Program-made: the position numbers and the translations under genes
The notes under the pieces: generated by a model
What the model saw: the letters and a program-made list of their open reading frames with translations, nothing else
Told to the model about the DNA's origin: nothing
Database searches by the model: none
NCBI RefSeq assembly: GCF_011398925.1
Contig: NZ_AP022842.1
Span: 2,406,001 to 2,470,000, forward strand
Direction: 5' to 3'
DNA: 64,000 nt
From: Bacillus sp. KH172YL63
Lineage (GTDB): Bacteria; Bacillota; Bacilli; Bacillales; Bacillaceae_B
Shown: piece after piece, positions 1 to 7,765 of the stretch
How the letters are laid out: the number at the start of each line of letters is the position of its first letter
Numbering within the stretch: position 1 is the first letter of the stretch

Positions 1-543
1 GTCAGAAAATACTTCCTCAAACGCTTCATGGAGCTTTTCCGTATCAGAGGCAGGTTGAAAGCTTGAAATGCGGTAAACAGCCGGCAAGGTTGGATCGGGT
101 AAGCTTCCGAGTTCTTTTTTCATTTGGAACCAGTAGCGGGCAGGTGTGAAACCGCATGTTTCAAATGACCGCTTCTCTACTTCAATGTTTGCGGACAGGA
201 TGATGATCAAATCCCCCTGGCCATCCTTTTTTTTCGCCTTGGCTGATGAAATCAACTCATTTAACAGCATCGTGATATACTGACCCATCTTCTCATTGGG
301 TTCCGCGATGACCAGCGCAGGAAGACGATGATCTTTCACAGTCAGGATGGAAGCGGCTGAAAGGTCCCCATTTTGAAACAGGCCGATCCGATCTGTTTCA
401 GGAATGCCGTTTAGCATGTTCCGGATTTCATCTTCACCCGTCTGAATTTCTCCAAACACTGATGATTCATATCGATTGAACAATTCAATCATAGCAGGCA
501 AATCACGTATTGTGATGACTCTTTTACTGATTCCAACCAACAT
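1..543 (-). CDS. GNAT family N-acetyltransferase, 3' end cut off by the window edge
   Basis: The ATG at 543 follows a strong GGAGGAG ribosome binding site, and the frame stays open for 181 codons to the window edge, so the C-terminal part is missing. The N-terminus (MLVGISKRVITIRDL) and the later run with KRSFETCGFTPARYW and an AFEEVF tail fit a GNAT fold in which an acetyl-CoA domain is followed by a second half, as in mycothiol-synthase-like double GNATs. The acyl acceptor cannot be told. It is the first of several GNAT genes in this window. Family assignment is fairly safe; substrate is unknown. Confidence 0.7.
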   Translation of the reverse strand, partial: MLVGISKRVITIRDLPAMIELFNRYESSVFGEIQTGEDEIRNMLNGIPETDRIGLFQNGDLSAASILTVKDHRLPALVIAEPNEKMGQYITMLLNELISSAKAKKKDGQGDLIIILSANIEVEKRSFETCGFTPARYWFQMKKELGSLPDPTLPAVYRISSFQPASDTEKLHEAFEEVFSD

Positions 544-577
544 TATTCTCCTCCATTTGTTTGCTGTACAATGGTAT

Positions 578-616
578 AAAAAAAGCTGATTTCTTCATTC
601 AAGAGAAGAAATCAGC
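578..616 (-). terminator. Rho-independent terminator after the DUF6501-like gene
   Basis: A perfect 12-bp stem (585-596 with 605-616) is preceded on the + strand by a 7-A run, which reads as a U-tract on the minus strand. It lies directly behind the small gene at 624-827. Confidence 0.8.
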
Positions 617-623
617 AGTGGCA

Positions 624-827
624 TTATACTTCTTCAAAGTATTCTTTGTAGAAGCCGCCCATCTTTCCACTTTCATCGATCACGAAGTAATAATCTTCAG
701 ATTCATTCTTCACTTCGTATTCTTTGCCGATGGTAAGGACATTCTCCACCGTGTATTTTTTTGCATCTGTATGTACACACTTAATTTTCTTTCCAGTTTT
801 GCTTTCGGTCCAATTTTGATGGATCAT
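624..827 (-). CDS. Small DUF6501-like protein, 67 aa
   Basis: The open frame extends to 896, but an AAGGAGGTT ribosome binding site sits just ahead of the ATG at 827, giving a 67-residue protein starting MIHQNWTES. It is basic in its N-terminal half and ends in a conserved-looking YYFVIDESGKMGGFYKEYF tail. I recall this pattern from the short DUF6501 proteins of Bacillus, which have no known function. No signal peptide or membrane segment is seen. It has its own terminator and is transcribed away from the divergent zinc-ribbon gene. The gene is real; the family name is from memory. Confidence 0.7.
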   Translation of the reverse strand: MIHQNWTESKTGKKIKCVHTDAKKYTVENVLTIGKEYEVKNESEDYYFVIDESGKMGGFYKEYFEEV

Positions 828-982
828 TTCAACAACCTCCTTAGTGAATAGAACTATGCTACTAGTATATTCCTCGAGCGCCATTAGTTCAACCACATTT
901 GTATGTCCATGGTTAGATGAAACTTTCCCACCCCTTCATTCGTATATATATATGGAAATGATGAAAAGGAGTGGTATATAGG

Positions 983-1189
983 ATGAAGCATGATAAAGGG
1001 TGTATGAAATGTGGTGGAACCGAAGCCGGCACGAAGGATATTTCCACATCCGGTACCGGCCTGTCCAAGATGTTTGATGTACAGCACAACCAATTTACCG
1101 TTGTCTACTGCAAAAATTGCGGCTATTGTGAGCTATACAATAAACAGAGCTCAACCGCTTCAAACATTCTGGATCTGTTCTTGGGATAA
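983..1189 (+). CDS. Small zinc-ribbon protein, 68 aa
   Basis: The protein carries two CxxC knuckles (C7/C10 and C43/C46), a classic zinc ribbon of the small 'predicted nucleic-acid-binding' type (DUF2082-like). The ATG at 983 is preceded by AAAGGAG about 11 bases upstream; an in-frame GTG at 971 lies inside that ribosome binding site and is rejected. Between the knuckles is a glycine/serine-rich loop and the stretch KMFDVQHNQFTVVYC, usual for this family. Role unknown; the knuckles suggest zinc binding and possibly nucleic-acid contact. It is transcribed alone, and dispersed repeat copy 1 starts immediately after its stop. Confidence 0.75.
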   Translation: MKHDKGCMKCGGTEAGTKDISTSGTGLSKMFDVQHNQFTVVYCKNCGYCELYNKQSSTASNILDLFLG

Positions 1190-1190
1190 G

Positions 1191-1549
1191 GCTCTTTTCG
1201 CATAGGTTGTTCCTATTATTAGACGTTAATGTGAGCATCTTCGGTAATTTGAGACAGAGAATAAAAAATGCCATAGCAATGAATCGAGTGCAATATACTT
1301 GATTGACGTTGATCACTACTATTCAGAAGATGAATAAGTAGTTAATCCAATGTATTTTTGGTAGTTATCTTCGATGGTTGATTGGAGCGGAAGATGCTCG
1401 ACTCCTGCGGGAACTGATGGACAGGTGAGACCCCGCAGGACGAAGTCCGAGGAGGCTCACCGCCATCCCCGCGGAAAGCGAGCATCTGCAGCGGAAATCA
1501 ACCGCATCTCGCTTGTCTAAAAGCCACAATGTGTACGAACACAGCCTAG
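1191..1549 (+). repeat. Dispersed 359-bp intergenic element, copy 1
   Basis: This segment aligns end to end with 20308-20791 (same strand, after removing a 125-bp insert) and with 16191-16549 (reverse strand). The first two thirds are AT-rich with conserved blocks such as CTATTATTAGACGTTAATG and ATCACTACTATTCAGAAG. The last third is GC-rich and palindromic: AGCGGAAGATGCTCG pairs with CGAGCATCTGCAGCGG, CTCCTGCGGG with CCCCGCAGG, and GGTGAG with CTCACC. No open reading frame is shared between copies. Confidence 0.85.
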
Positions 1550-1656
1550 GATTAACAATTTGTGAAGATTGGGAGAAAATTGTCTTTTTTTCAATTATTT
1601 TGTCACACCACCCTGTATATATGGTATATTATAGGAGGTTAAGGGGTGGAAATGAA

Positions 1657-1995
1657 ATGGAAACAGCTAAATATTTACACAGATTGGGCATGTTCCTCAC
1701 AGCCCTACTGATTATTTACATGTGTTCACACCGTCCGAGTGAAGCCGAGTTTTATTCCTGGCTCCTGGATAAATACCATATAGAGTGCCATGACTCCATC
1801 ACCTGCACGAAGGTTGATGAAGGTCACTCCTATACAACGATGATTGAGACCGGTTCTAATATTAAAAATGGTTATCTGCTTTTCAACACAATCGGAAAAA
1901 TTTACGAAGATGAACACGGTACCCGAACAACCGTGAAAGCGATGGGGATGTTTGGTAAATATTTCACCATCATCGTGGATGAACAAGAGAAATAG
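1657..1995 (+). CDS. Membrane-anchored hypothetical protein, DUF4359-like, 112 aa
   Basis: I start the gene at the ATG at 1657, nine bases after AAGGGG; the longer frame upstream runs back into repeat copy 1 and is not credible. Residues about 8-25 are a single hydrophobic anchor. The remainder is probably extracytoplasmic with two cysteines (IECHDSITCTK) and a beta-rich C-terminus (VKAMGMFGKYFTIIV). The motif RPSEAEFYSWL after the anchor resembles DUF4359-type Bacillus proteins, recalled with moderate certainty. Function unknown. It converges with DedA. Confidence 0.6.
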   Translation: METAKYLHRLGMFLTALLIIYMCSHRPSEAEFYSWLLDKYHIECHDSITCTKVDEGHSYTTMIETGSNIKNGYLLFNTIGKIYEDEHGTRTTVKAMGMFGKYFTIIVDEQEK

Positions 1996-2029
1996 ACTGT
2001 CGTTGGCACACAGCTTCCGGCAGTCTATT
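1991..2029. terminator. Bidirectional terminator between the DUF4359-like gene and dedA
   Basis: AATAGACTG at 1991-1999 pairs with CAGTCTATT at 2021-2029. The stop codons of both convergent genes fall inside the stem arms, so the hairpin is shared. Confidence 0.6.
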
Positions 2030-2642
2030 TTCTTGCTCTTACCTTTTTCCACCATGGCACAAACCGCTTCTTCCTTACAGTGAGTACAATGGCTGTACTG
2101 AGAAGGAAAACGGCACTGAGTGCGGCTGCCTTCAGGTTGAAATCAGATAACATCCTGTGAAAGCTTCCAGGGAAAAAACGTCCTATTTGAAAATAAATAA
2201 GAGCCCAAATGAACGCCGAAGGTAATGCATAGAGAAGGTATTTCCAAAGAGATATGGCCTTGGAAGCCCCTGCGATATAAGGGATGAATAACCGGACGCC
2301 GGGAATGAAATAACTGAAAGATATCGCAACGGCTCCATATCTGTTAATCCATGCTTCACCACTTCCAATGAGGCTTGTTGACTTTTTCCCTTTCATAAAC
2401 CGGGAGACGAGCTTAGTACCGAAAAAACGGCCATTTACGAACGCGAAGATCCCGTAGCTCATTAAACCGCTGTAGAGGAAGAAAAAAGAAGTATACGTAT
2501 CAAAATGTCTCCATTCCGACAGATAACCTGCCAGCGCCGCCGCTAATTCATTCGGCACCGGTAAACCGAAGAATACCATCCAGCTGAACAGAAACATGGC
2601 TGCATAGCCGAATTGATCAACCAGTCCCAGTAAAAGATCCAT
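2025..2642 (-). CDS. DedA family membrane protein, 205 aa
   Basis: A multi-pass inner-membrane protein with the DedA (SNARE-associated) signature: the ENLxPPxPxE-like GLPVPNE near residue 26, a conserved GAVAISFSYFIPGVRLFIPYIAG re-entrant region and a C-terminal helix followed by a KKVRARK basic end. DedA proteins are implicated in lipid-carrier flipping and membrane homeostasis. The start is placed at the ATG at 2642 after GGGGTG; an ATG 12 bases upstream has no ribosome binding site. It is transcribed alone and converges with the gene before it. Which lipid it handles cannot be said. Confidence 0.85.
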   Translation of the reverse strand: MDLLLGLVDQFGYAAMFLFSWMVFFGLPVPNELAAALAGYLSEWRHFDTYTSFFFLYSGLMSYGIFAFVNGRFFGTKLVSRFMKGKKSTSLIGSGEAWINRYGAVAISFSYFIPGVRLFIPYIAGASKAISLWKYLLYALPSAFIWALIYFQIGRFFPGSFHRMLSDFNLKAAALSAVFLLSTAIVLTVRKKRFVPWWKKVRARK

Positions 2643-2736
2643 GCTACACCCCATTTCTCAACAGAAACGATTACTCCCCTTATAGTCTCTGTAAATACCC
2701 TTCCCTCTTAACTTGAAAACAACTGATCTCTTTCTA

Positions 2737-3606
2737 TCAAGAAAGCAGGTCTCTCACCTGTGTTTCGGTCATGCCGATGTCGATCAATTGCTGCTGTAGC
2801 TTTTGATGATAGGCTTGGCTGACATGTGGCATGCTCCCCCTTAGTATTTCCCTTGCATAGTGTTCAGGTGGGCAGACCTCTTCTACCTTGTGCTTCACAA
2901 TAAAAGTCAAAACGTCCCTGTAAACTTTATGACCAATGGTAATATCAACAAAAGCAGGTCTGTACCAGCCAGGTGTAACCCCTTCCCTCGTAAACAAGTA
3001 TTCTACTGCCTGCTGAGGGACGTCATAGACCACCCCTTCCATTTTTCCTCCATCTTCTATGATGTCCCCCCTTCCGCCATCATGGACTTTGAAAAGGTAT
3101 TTCATCGAGTAACCTTCCAACTCACCTGCACCAAGGCAGTTCGTGAAAAGATGATCTACACGGGCCAATTTGAAACGGTCATCGTCCATGCAGGATCCAT
3201 AGGCAAAATACAGCGTCCTCTCAGGCATCCTCTGTAGATATTGATGGACCTTCCAGTCTCCTGAAGGAATTTCTGTCTGACAAAGTGCCTCGCTTCCCGT
3301 TTCATATACAAAAGCTTCGATCAGCCCTTCATCGGTTGAGATCTGCTTTGTCTTGCGGATATATAAATTTTCTTCCCTTCCTTCGAGATATCCTTCAAGT
3401 TCGTCTAAAGAGGGAAGAATGTCCGGGGTAATCCGATAAATTTCCCCGTAAATGGTTCCTTTTCCTTCTTTCAATACGGGATAGCCCTTCCCTGAATCAA
3501 AGAGTATGCCTTCTGTCCACGCCTGCTCTTTAACGGGTTCAGCTTCCTTTAGTAAATGATGGTTCTTTTCGTTCCTTCTTAACGTTCCATACACAAATAC
3601 ATACAC
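2737..3606 (-). CDS. ykqA: Two-domain gamma-glutamylcyclotransferase-fold protein (YkqA-like)
   Basis: The protein of about 289 residues begins YVFVYGTLRRNEKNH, the typical start of the gamma-glutamylcyclotransferase/AIG2-like fold, and a second copy of the fold begins near residue 135 with LYFAYGSCMDDDRF. Such two-domain proteins are annotated ykqA in B. subtilis. The start is chosen as the GTG at 3606 because AGAAGGGG lies eight bases upstream; the ATG at 3624 would put that ribosome binding site inside the coding sequence. The fold normally releases 5-oxoproline from gamma-glutamyl compounds; the true substrate here is unknown. Confidence 0.75.
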   Translation of the reverse strand: MYVFVYGTLRRNEKNHHLLKEAEPVKEQAWTEGILFDSGKGYPVLKEGKGTIYGEIYRITPDILPSLDELEGYLEGREENLYIRKTKQISTDEGLIEAFVYETGSEALCQTEIPSGDWKVHQYLQRMPERTLYFAYGSCMDDDRFKLARVDHLFTNCLGAGELEGYSMKYLFKVHDGGRGDIIEDGGKMEGVVYDVPQQAVEYLFTREGVTPGWYRPAFVDITIGHKVYRDVLTFIVKHKVEEVCPPEHYAREILRGSMPHVSQAYHQKLQQQLIDIGMTETQVRDLLS

Positions 3607-3795
3607 AAAATGACCCCTTCTCATACCTTTATATGTTGATAACTTGTATTTATATCAATCTTGCATTCTTCTATTTTATCAAAACCTCTCTGAAATTTCA
3701 GTCATTTGTCCCGATTTCCGCTCGTCCTCTCATTAGTCAGCAGTGAAGCTCATTTCCCTTCATGCAATCTTCCTGATCATTCAAGACTTGTAAAA

Positions 3796-3853
3796 CAAAA
3801 AACCGAATGAATTCGACCCTCATAAAAGGACGTCGAATATCATTCGGTTTTTT
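3796..3853 (-). terminator. Terminator of the CCGAA family after yngI
   Basis: AAAAAACCGAATGA pairs with TCATTCGGTTTTTT, and an inner TCGAC pairs with GTCGA. It lies downstream of the acyl-CoA synthetase on the minus strand and belongs to a family of seven similar terminators in this window. Confidence 0.85.
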
Positions 3854-3892
3854 CATCACCTAAGGATCACCTTTCAGGAAAACGGTTACATT

Positions 3893-5533
3893 TTACCGGT
3901 TGCTCGCAGCCTCTTTTGCCTGTTCCCTTAACCGGAATTTTTGTATCTTACCTGATGCGGTCATTGGATATGAATCAGTGAATTCTATATATCTTGGGAT
4001 TTTATGACGGGAAATCTTCCCCGTGCAATATTCCCTGATCTCTTCCGGTGAAGCACTCTGACCTTCCTTTAATATGATCCAGGCCATCACTTCTTCACCG
4101 TACACTTCATCAGGGATGCCGATAACCTGGACATCCAATACTTTAGGATGGGAATATAGAAATTCTTCTATTTCTCTAGGGTAAATATTTTCACCGCCCC
4201 GAATGATCATATCCTTCAGCCTGCCTGTGATCCGGCAATAACCGTGTTCATCCATGACTGCAAGATCGCCCGTATGCAGCCATCCATCATCATCAATCGC
4301 TTGTCTCGTTGCTTCCTCGTTCTTATAATATCCTTTCATGACGTGATAGCCCCGTGTGCATAATTCTCCCTGGACACCATATGGCACCTCACGATCTGTA
4401 CCAGGTTCCACTATCTTGACCTCTACATTTGGTAATGCTCTCCCGACTGTTTCCACCTTCAATTCAATCGGGTCATGGGTCCGGGTCTGGGTGATGACAG
4501 GGGAGGATTCGGTCTGTCCATAGGCAATTGTGATTTCATCTGCCCCCATCTTCTCCATTACACCTTTCATCACTTCGATCGGGCAATTGCTTCCCGCCAT
4601 GATCCCGGTACGTAAATGGGAGAGGTCAAATTGATCGAAGTCAGGGAGATTCAATTCTGAAATAAACATGGTCGGCACCCCGTGAAGACCTGTACATTTC
4701 TCATCCTGTACGGTCTGAAGCACGTTCCTCGGTTCGAATTCCTGTAAAGGCACCATCGTCGCCCCGACAGAGACACATGCAAGGACACCCAATACACAGC
4801 CGAAGCAATGGAAGAATGGAACCGGGATGCATAAACGGTCTACATTTGTGAGACGCATACATTCGGCAATGTTATAACCGTTGTTCACGATATTGGAATG
4901 GGTGAGCATGACACCCTTGGGGAAACCGGTTGTGCCGGACGTATACTGCATGTTGATGACATCATCCGGTGAAAGACTTGACAGCCTTGCATCCAGCTCC
5001 TTCTCGCTGACATTCCTTCCCCTTGCAATGATTTCAGCCCAGCTATATGTACCCGGAAATGATTTTTCACCAAGGACGATGACATTTTTTAAATTAGGAA
5101 GCTTTTCGCTCTTTAATTCCCCTGGTTTGGATGACTTTAATTCGGGGCAGATTTCATACAGCATGTCTATATATGAGGCACCTCTGAATTCCTCCATTAA
5201 AATGATTGTACTGCTGTCCGACTGTTTGAGCAGATACTCAAGTTCAGCGGTCCGATAATTTGTATTCACGGTCACAAGGACCGCCCCCATTTTACCTGTG
5301 GAGAATTGGCTGACGAGCCATTCAGGTGTATTTGAAGCCCAAATTGCGATATGGTCCCCTTTTTGGATGCCAAGATCCATCAACCCTTTTGCAGCTTGCC
5401 TGCACAAATCATTAAATTCATGATAGGACCATCTAAGGGCCCTGTCAGCATAAACAACTGCCTCCACTTCCGGCTGACTCTTCGCTTTGTCTTCCAGAAG
5501 CTTCCCTACAGTCGTGTACAACATTTCTGACAA
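3893..5533 (-). CDS. yngI: AMP-binding fatty acyl-CoA synthetase (YngI-like), 546 aa
   Basis: An ANL-superfamily adenylating enzyme that would activate a carboxylic (fatty) acid with ATP and join it to CoA. The P-loop-like YTSGTTGFPKGVMLTH lies near residue 195, the A5 motif AYGQTESSPV near 330, the A7 motif GWLHTGDLAVMDE near 410, and the A10 motif with the catalytic lysine (TASGKIQKF) near the C-terminus. The TTG at 5533, seven bases after AAAGGGGGA, gives MSEMLYTTVGKLL, matching the start I remember for YngI; the longer frame would translate the ribosome binding site. In B. subtilis yngI sits in a mother-cell leucine/fatty-acid cluster, but no such partners are present here. Confidence 0.85.
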   Translation of the reverse strand: MSEMLYTTVGKLLEDKAKSQPEVEAVVYADRALRWSYHEFNDLCRQAAKGLMDLGIQKGDHIAIWASNTPEWLVSQFSTGKMGAVLVTVNTNYRTAELEYLLKQSDSSTIILMEEFRGASYIDMLYEICPELKSSKPGELKSEKLPNLKNVIVLGEKSFPGTYSWAEIIARGRNVSEKELDARLSSLSPDDVINMQYTSGTTGFPKGVMLTHSNIVNNGYNIAECMRLTNVDRLCIPVPFFHCFGCVLGVLACVSVGATMVPLQEFEPRNVLQTVQDEKCTGLHGVPTMFISELNLPDFDQFDLSHLRTGIMAGSNCPIEVMKGVMEKMGADEITIAYGQTESSPVITQTRTHDPIELKVETVGRALPNVEVKIVEPGTDREVPYGVQGELCTRGYHVMKGYYKNEEATRQAIDDDGWLHTGDLAVMDEHGYCRITGRLKDMIIRGGENIYPREIEEFLYSHPKVLDVQVIGIPDEVYGEEVMAWIILKEGQSASPEEIREYCTGKISRHKIPRYIEFTDSYPMTASGKIQKFRLREQAKEAASNR

Positions 5534-5906
5534 AAGACATTCCCCCTTTTTCAATCTTCCTGGACACGAAACTTAATGGTGATAAAGTACATTGTGTTTT
5601 TAGTCCCTTATGGAAGTATATTATCACAAAAGTTAAAATTTTCAAACTTATTAAAAGGGATTCCTCTGTTATTTTAGTGATCGGATAGGAAGGTTTTCAA
5701 TGTAAGGACGAAATTGTCCTAAACAAGCCCAACTACATTATTTAGACAAATTTCATGCAATCTAAACCTTTTTTCAGCAAAATAACAAAAAATCCAACTT
5801 AAGAAGGAATTTTTCAAAATCCTCTTTTCAAAAGACGGATTTCTATGTAGAATAAATAGAAAATATAGAAAATTCTATATTTTATACATTTCCTAGGAGG
5901 TTGGTC
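5534..5906. promoter_or_regulatory. Divergent intergenic region with an 11-bp-arm palindrome before sda
   Basis: This AT-rich stretch separates yngI (minus) from sda (plus). At 5860-5883 two perfect 11-base arms (AAAATATAGAA and TTCTATATTTT) are separated by two bases, ending 12 bases before the sda ribosome binding site. That position suits an operator or a 5'-UTR hairpin. I see no convincing DnaA box and no other gene. Confidence 0.45.
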
Positions 5907-6041
5907 ATGAAAATCTTAAGTAATGAACAGTTGGTGGCAGCTTATCGTGATGCTGAGAAACAAGGGAATGATCAAGACTGGATTTTGCTTCTTAAGAAAG
6001 AAATTCGTAACCGAGGATTAAAGCCTTTTAGGAAATCATGA
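5907..6041 (+). CDS. sda: Sporulation histidine kinase inhibitor Sda, 44 aa
   Basis: A short gene with a perfect AGGAGGT ribosome binding site before the ATG at 5907. The product fits the Sda pattern: a start of MKxLSxExL, then Y-x-x-A, then a DWILLLKKEIRNRGL helix that matches the Sda helical hairpin (DFIxLIExEIxRRxL). Sda blocks the sporulation kinases KinA/KinB by binding their dimerization domain, holding back Spo0A activation when DNA replication is disturbed. It has its own terminator. A palindrome lies just upstream, but DnaA boxes, which control sda in B. subtilis, are not obvious. It was too short to appear among long open frames. Confidence 0.8.
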   Translation: MKILSNEQLVAAYRDAEKQGNDQDWILLLKKEIRNRGLKPFRKS

Positions 6042-6100
6042 CAATGATAACTAGGTAAATTGGAAGAACGATCTCGCCCCCCTGAGATCCTTATCTTTGG

Positions 6101-6133
6101 CAGACTCATAACTGTGAGTCTGTCATTTTTTTT
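6101..6133 (+). terminator. Rho-independent terminator after sda
   Basis: CAGACTCA at 6101-6108 pairs with TGAGTCTG at 6115-6122, followed by an eight-T run. Confidence 0.85.
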
Positions 6134-6215
6134 CTTCATTCTCGTTGTATTGAGGGGAACTTCACTTGATGAATTCACTTCAGCCTGACGGGCCAAGGAG
6201 TCCCCCTTCACTCCT

Positions 6216-6344
6216 TCAATACTTCTTTTTTTCTTTTAATCCATGATATTCCTCGATTTGTTTGTATTGTTCGTCATCGAGTATTCCTATTTTATGAAAC
6301 AAATAGGAATACTGAATCACTTTTTTTGAGTTGTGTGCTTTCAT
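6216..6344 (-). CDS. Hypothetical small protein, 42 aa
   Basis: The ATG at 6344 is preceded by AAAGGGTGGG at normal spacing, and the frame reads 42 codons, starting MKAHNSKKVIQYSYLF and ending in a lysine-rich tail. It is charged, without membrane segment or signal peptide; the middle (GILDDEQYKQIEEYHGL) looks like a short helix similar to the 'short-C-terminal-domain' helices of small Bacillus proteins. It lies between odhB and sda and points toward sda. No family recognised; the ribosome binding site and codon usage make it a likely real gene. Confidence 0.55.
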   Translation of the reverse strand: MKAHNSKKVIQYSYLFHKIGILDDEQYKQIEEYHGLKEKKKY

Positions 6345-6433
6345 CTTTCCCACCCTTTCTCTTCGTCCTTAAGTTTCCTTAAGTAAACTTTATTTTAGTT
6401 ATCCATATTTTATGTTAAGAGTAAAAATTCGTG

Positions 6434-6479
6434 AAAAAAAAGCTGATCCACCATCCAAAATTGGATGTATGAATCAGCT
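6434..6479 (-). terminator. Terminator of the odhAB operon
   Basis: AGCTGAT at 6441-6447 pairs with ATCAGCT at 6473-6479, with an inner CATCCAA/TTGGATG stem, and an A-run at 6434-6440 that reads as a U-tract on the minus strand. It follows the odhB stop. Confidence 0.85.
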
Positions 6480-6513
6480 GAACATTCATCTATTCTTGTC
6501 ATTCAGAGGTGGC

Positions 6514-7746
6514 TTAACCTTCAAGAAGCAAGTCTTCAGGATTTTCAAGTAAATCTTTTACCATGGCAAGGAAACCGACAGCCTCTTTACCATCAATGAT
6601 TCTATGGTCATATGATAATGCGATATACATCATTGGACGATTTTCCATCGTATCCTTATCAATTGCCACAGGGCGAAGCTGGATTTTGTGCATGCCCAGG
6701 ATTCCGACTTGCGGTCCGTTCAGAATCGGAGTGGATAAGAGAGAACCGAATACACCGCCGTTTGTAATCGTGAATGAACCTCCTTGCAGATCTCCAAGGG
6801 ACAGTTTGTTGTTTCTCGCCTTCGTGGCAAGCTCCATGATTTCCCCTTCGATTTCTGCGAAATTCTTCCGCTCACAATCACGTACAACAGGTACAACCAA
6901 TCCATCATCGGTCGATACTGCTACACCGACATCATAAAACTTCTTAAGGACGATTTCATCTCCATCGATTTCTGCATTCACATATGGGTATTTCTTAAGG
7001 GCAGCTACGACCGCTTTTGTAAAGAAGCTCATGAAACCAAGTCGTACATCGTGGTCTTCAAAGAATTTATCCTTTTTGCGTTTACGGAGCTCCATTACTT
7101 TACTCATATCGATTTCGTTGAATGTTGTCAGCATCGCTGCCGTTTGTTGAACCTCGACTAAGCGTTTCGCAATCGTTTGACGACGGCGGGACATTTTCTC
7201 ACGTACTACTGGCTTTCCATCATCTTTCTTAGCAGGGGCCTTCTTTTCTTCTAAAGCAGGTTTAGAAGGGGCTTCAGCCGGTTTATTTCCATAAGCTTCA
7301 ATATCCTGTTTGCGCACCCGGCCCAGTGGGTCAGTCGGTACCTCCGACAGGTCGATACCTTTTTCACGTGCAAGCTTACGGGCTGCAGGTGAAGCGATCG
7401 GACGATTTTTCTTATCCTCTTTCGAAGGAGCTTCATCTTTCACTTCCGGTTGTGAAGCTTCCTCAGTCTTCTGCTCTTCCTTTTCTGGTTGAGCAGGTGC
7501 TTTTGCTTCTCCGCCTGCACCGACAATTGCAATGACCTGTCCGACTTCGACAGTATCTCCTTCACCGGCTTTAAGCTCCTGAATCGTACCTGCTTCTTCA
7601 GAGATCACTTCCACATTTACTTTGTCAGTTTCAAGCTCGACGATATATTCGCCTTTTTCCACATAATCCCCAGGCTGTTTAAGCCATTGTGCAATTGTAC
7701 CTTCTGTAATAGATTCTGCTAATTCTGGAACTTTAATTTCTGCCAC
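6514..7746 (-). CDS. odhB: 2-oxoglutarate dehydrogenase E2 (dihydrolipoyl succinyltransferase)
   Basis: The E2 core of the TCA-cycle 2-oxoglutarate dehydrogenase complex, moving the succinyl group from E1 through a lipoyl arm to CoA. An N-terminal lipoyl domain has the lipoylated lysine at residue 42 (ETDKVNV). A Glu/Lys/Pro/Ala linker follows, then a peripheral-subunit-binding domain ([15 protein letters not shown]) and the catalytic domain ending with the acyltransferase motif [12 protein letters not shown]. The length (410) is normal for OdhB. The start is a GTG at 7746 after GAGGAGGAC. It lies 19 bases behind odhA in one operon and ends at a strong terminator. Confidence 0.96.
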   Translation of the reverse strand: MAEIKVPELAESITEGTIAQWLKQPGDYVEKGEYIVELETDKVNVEVISEEAGTIQELKAGEGDTVEVGQVIAIVGAGGEAKAPAQPEKEEQKTEEASQPEVKDEAPSKEDKKNRPIASPAARKLAREKGIDLSEVPTDPLGRVRKQDIEAYGNKPAEAPSKPALEEKKAPAKKDDGKPVVREKMSRRRQTIAKRLVEVQQTAAMLTTFNEIDMSKVMELRKRKKDKFFEDHDVRLGFMSFFTKAVVAALKKYPYVNAEIDGDEIVLKKFYDVGVAVSTDDGLVVPVVRDCERKNFAEIEGEIMELATKARNNKLSLGDLQGGSFTITNGGVFGSLLSTPILNGPQVGILGMHKIQLRPVAIDKDTMENRPMMYIALSYDHRIIDGKEAVGFLAMVKDLLENPEDLLLEG

Positions 7747-7765
7747 TGTGATGTCCTCCTCTTTC

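Noticed and set aside
1095..1316. Minus-strand frame over the zinc-ribbon gene and repeat copy 1
   Set aside because: Shadow of the + strand gene and of repeat DNA, without a ribosome binding site.
1513..1656. Upstream extension of the DUF4359-like frame
   Set aside because: It lies in the end of repeat copy 1; the ATG at 1657 has the ribosome binding site and begins the membrane-anchor sequence.
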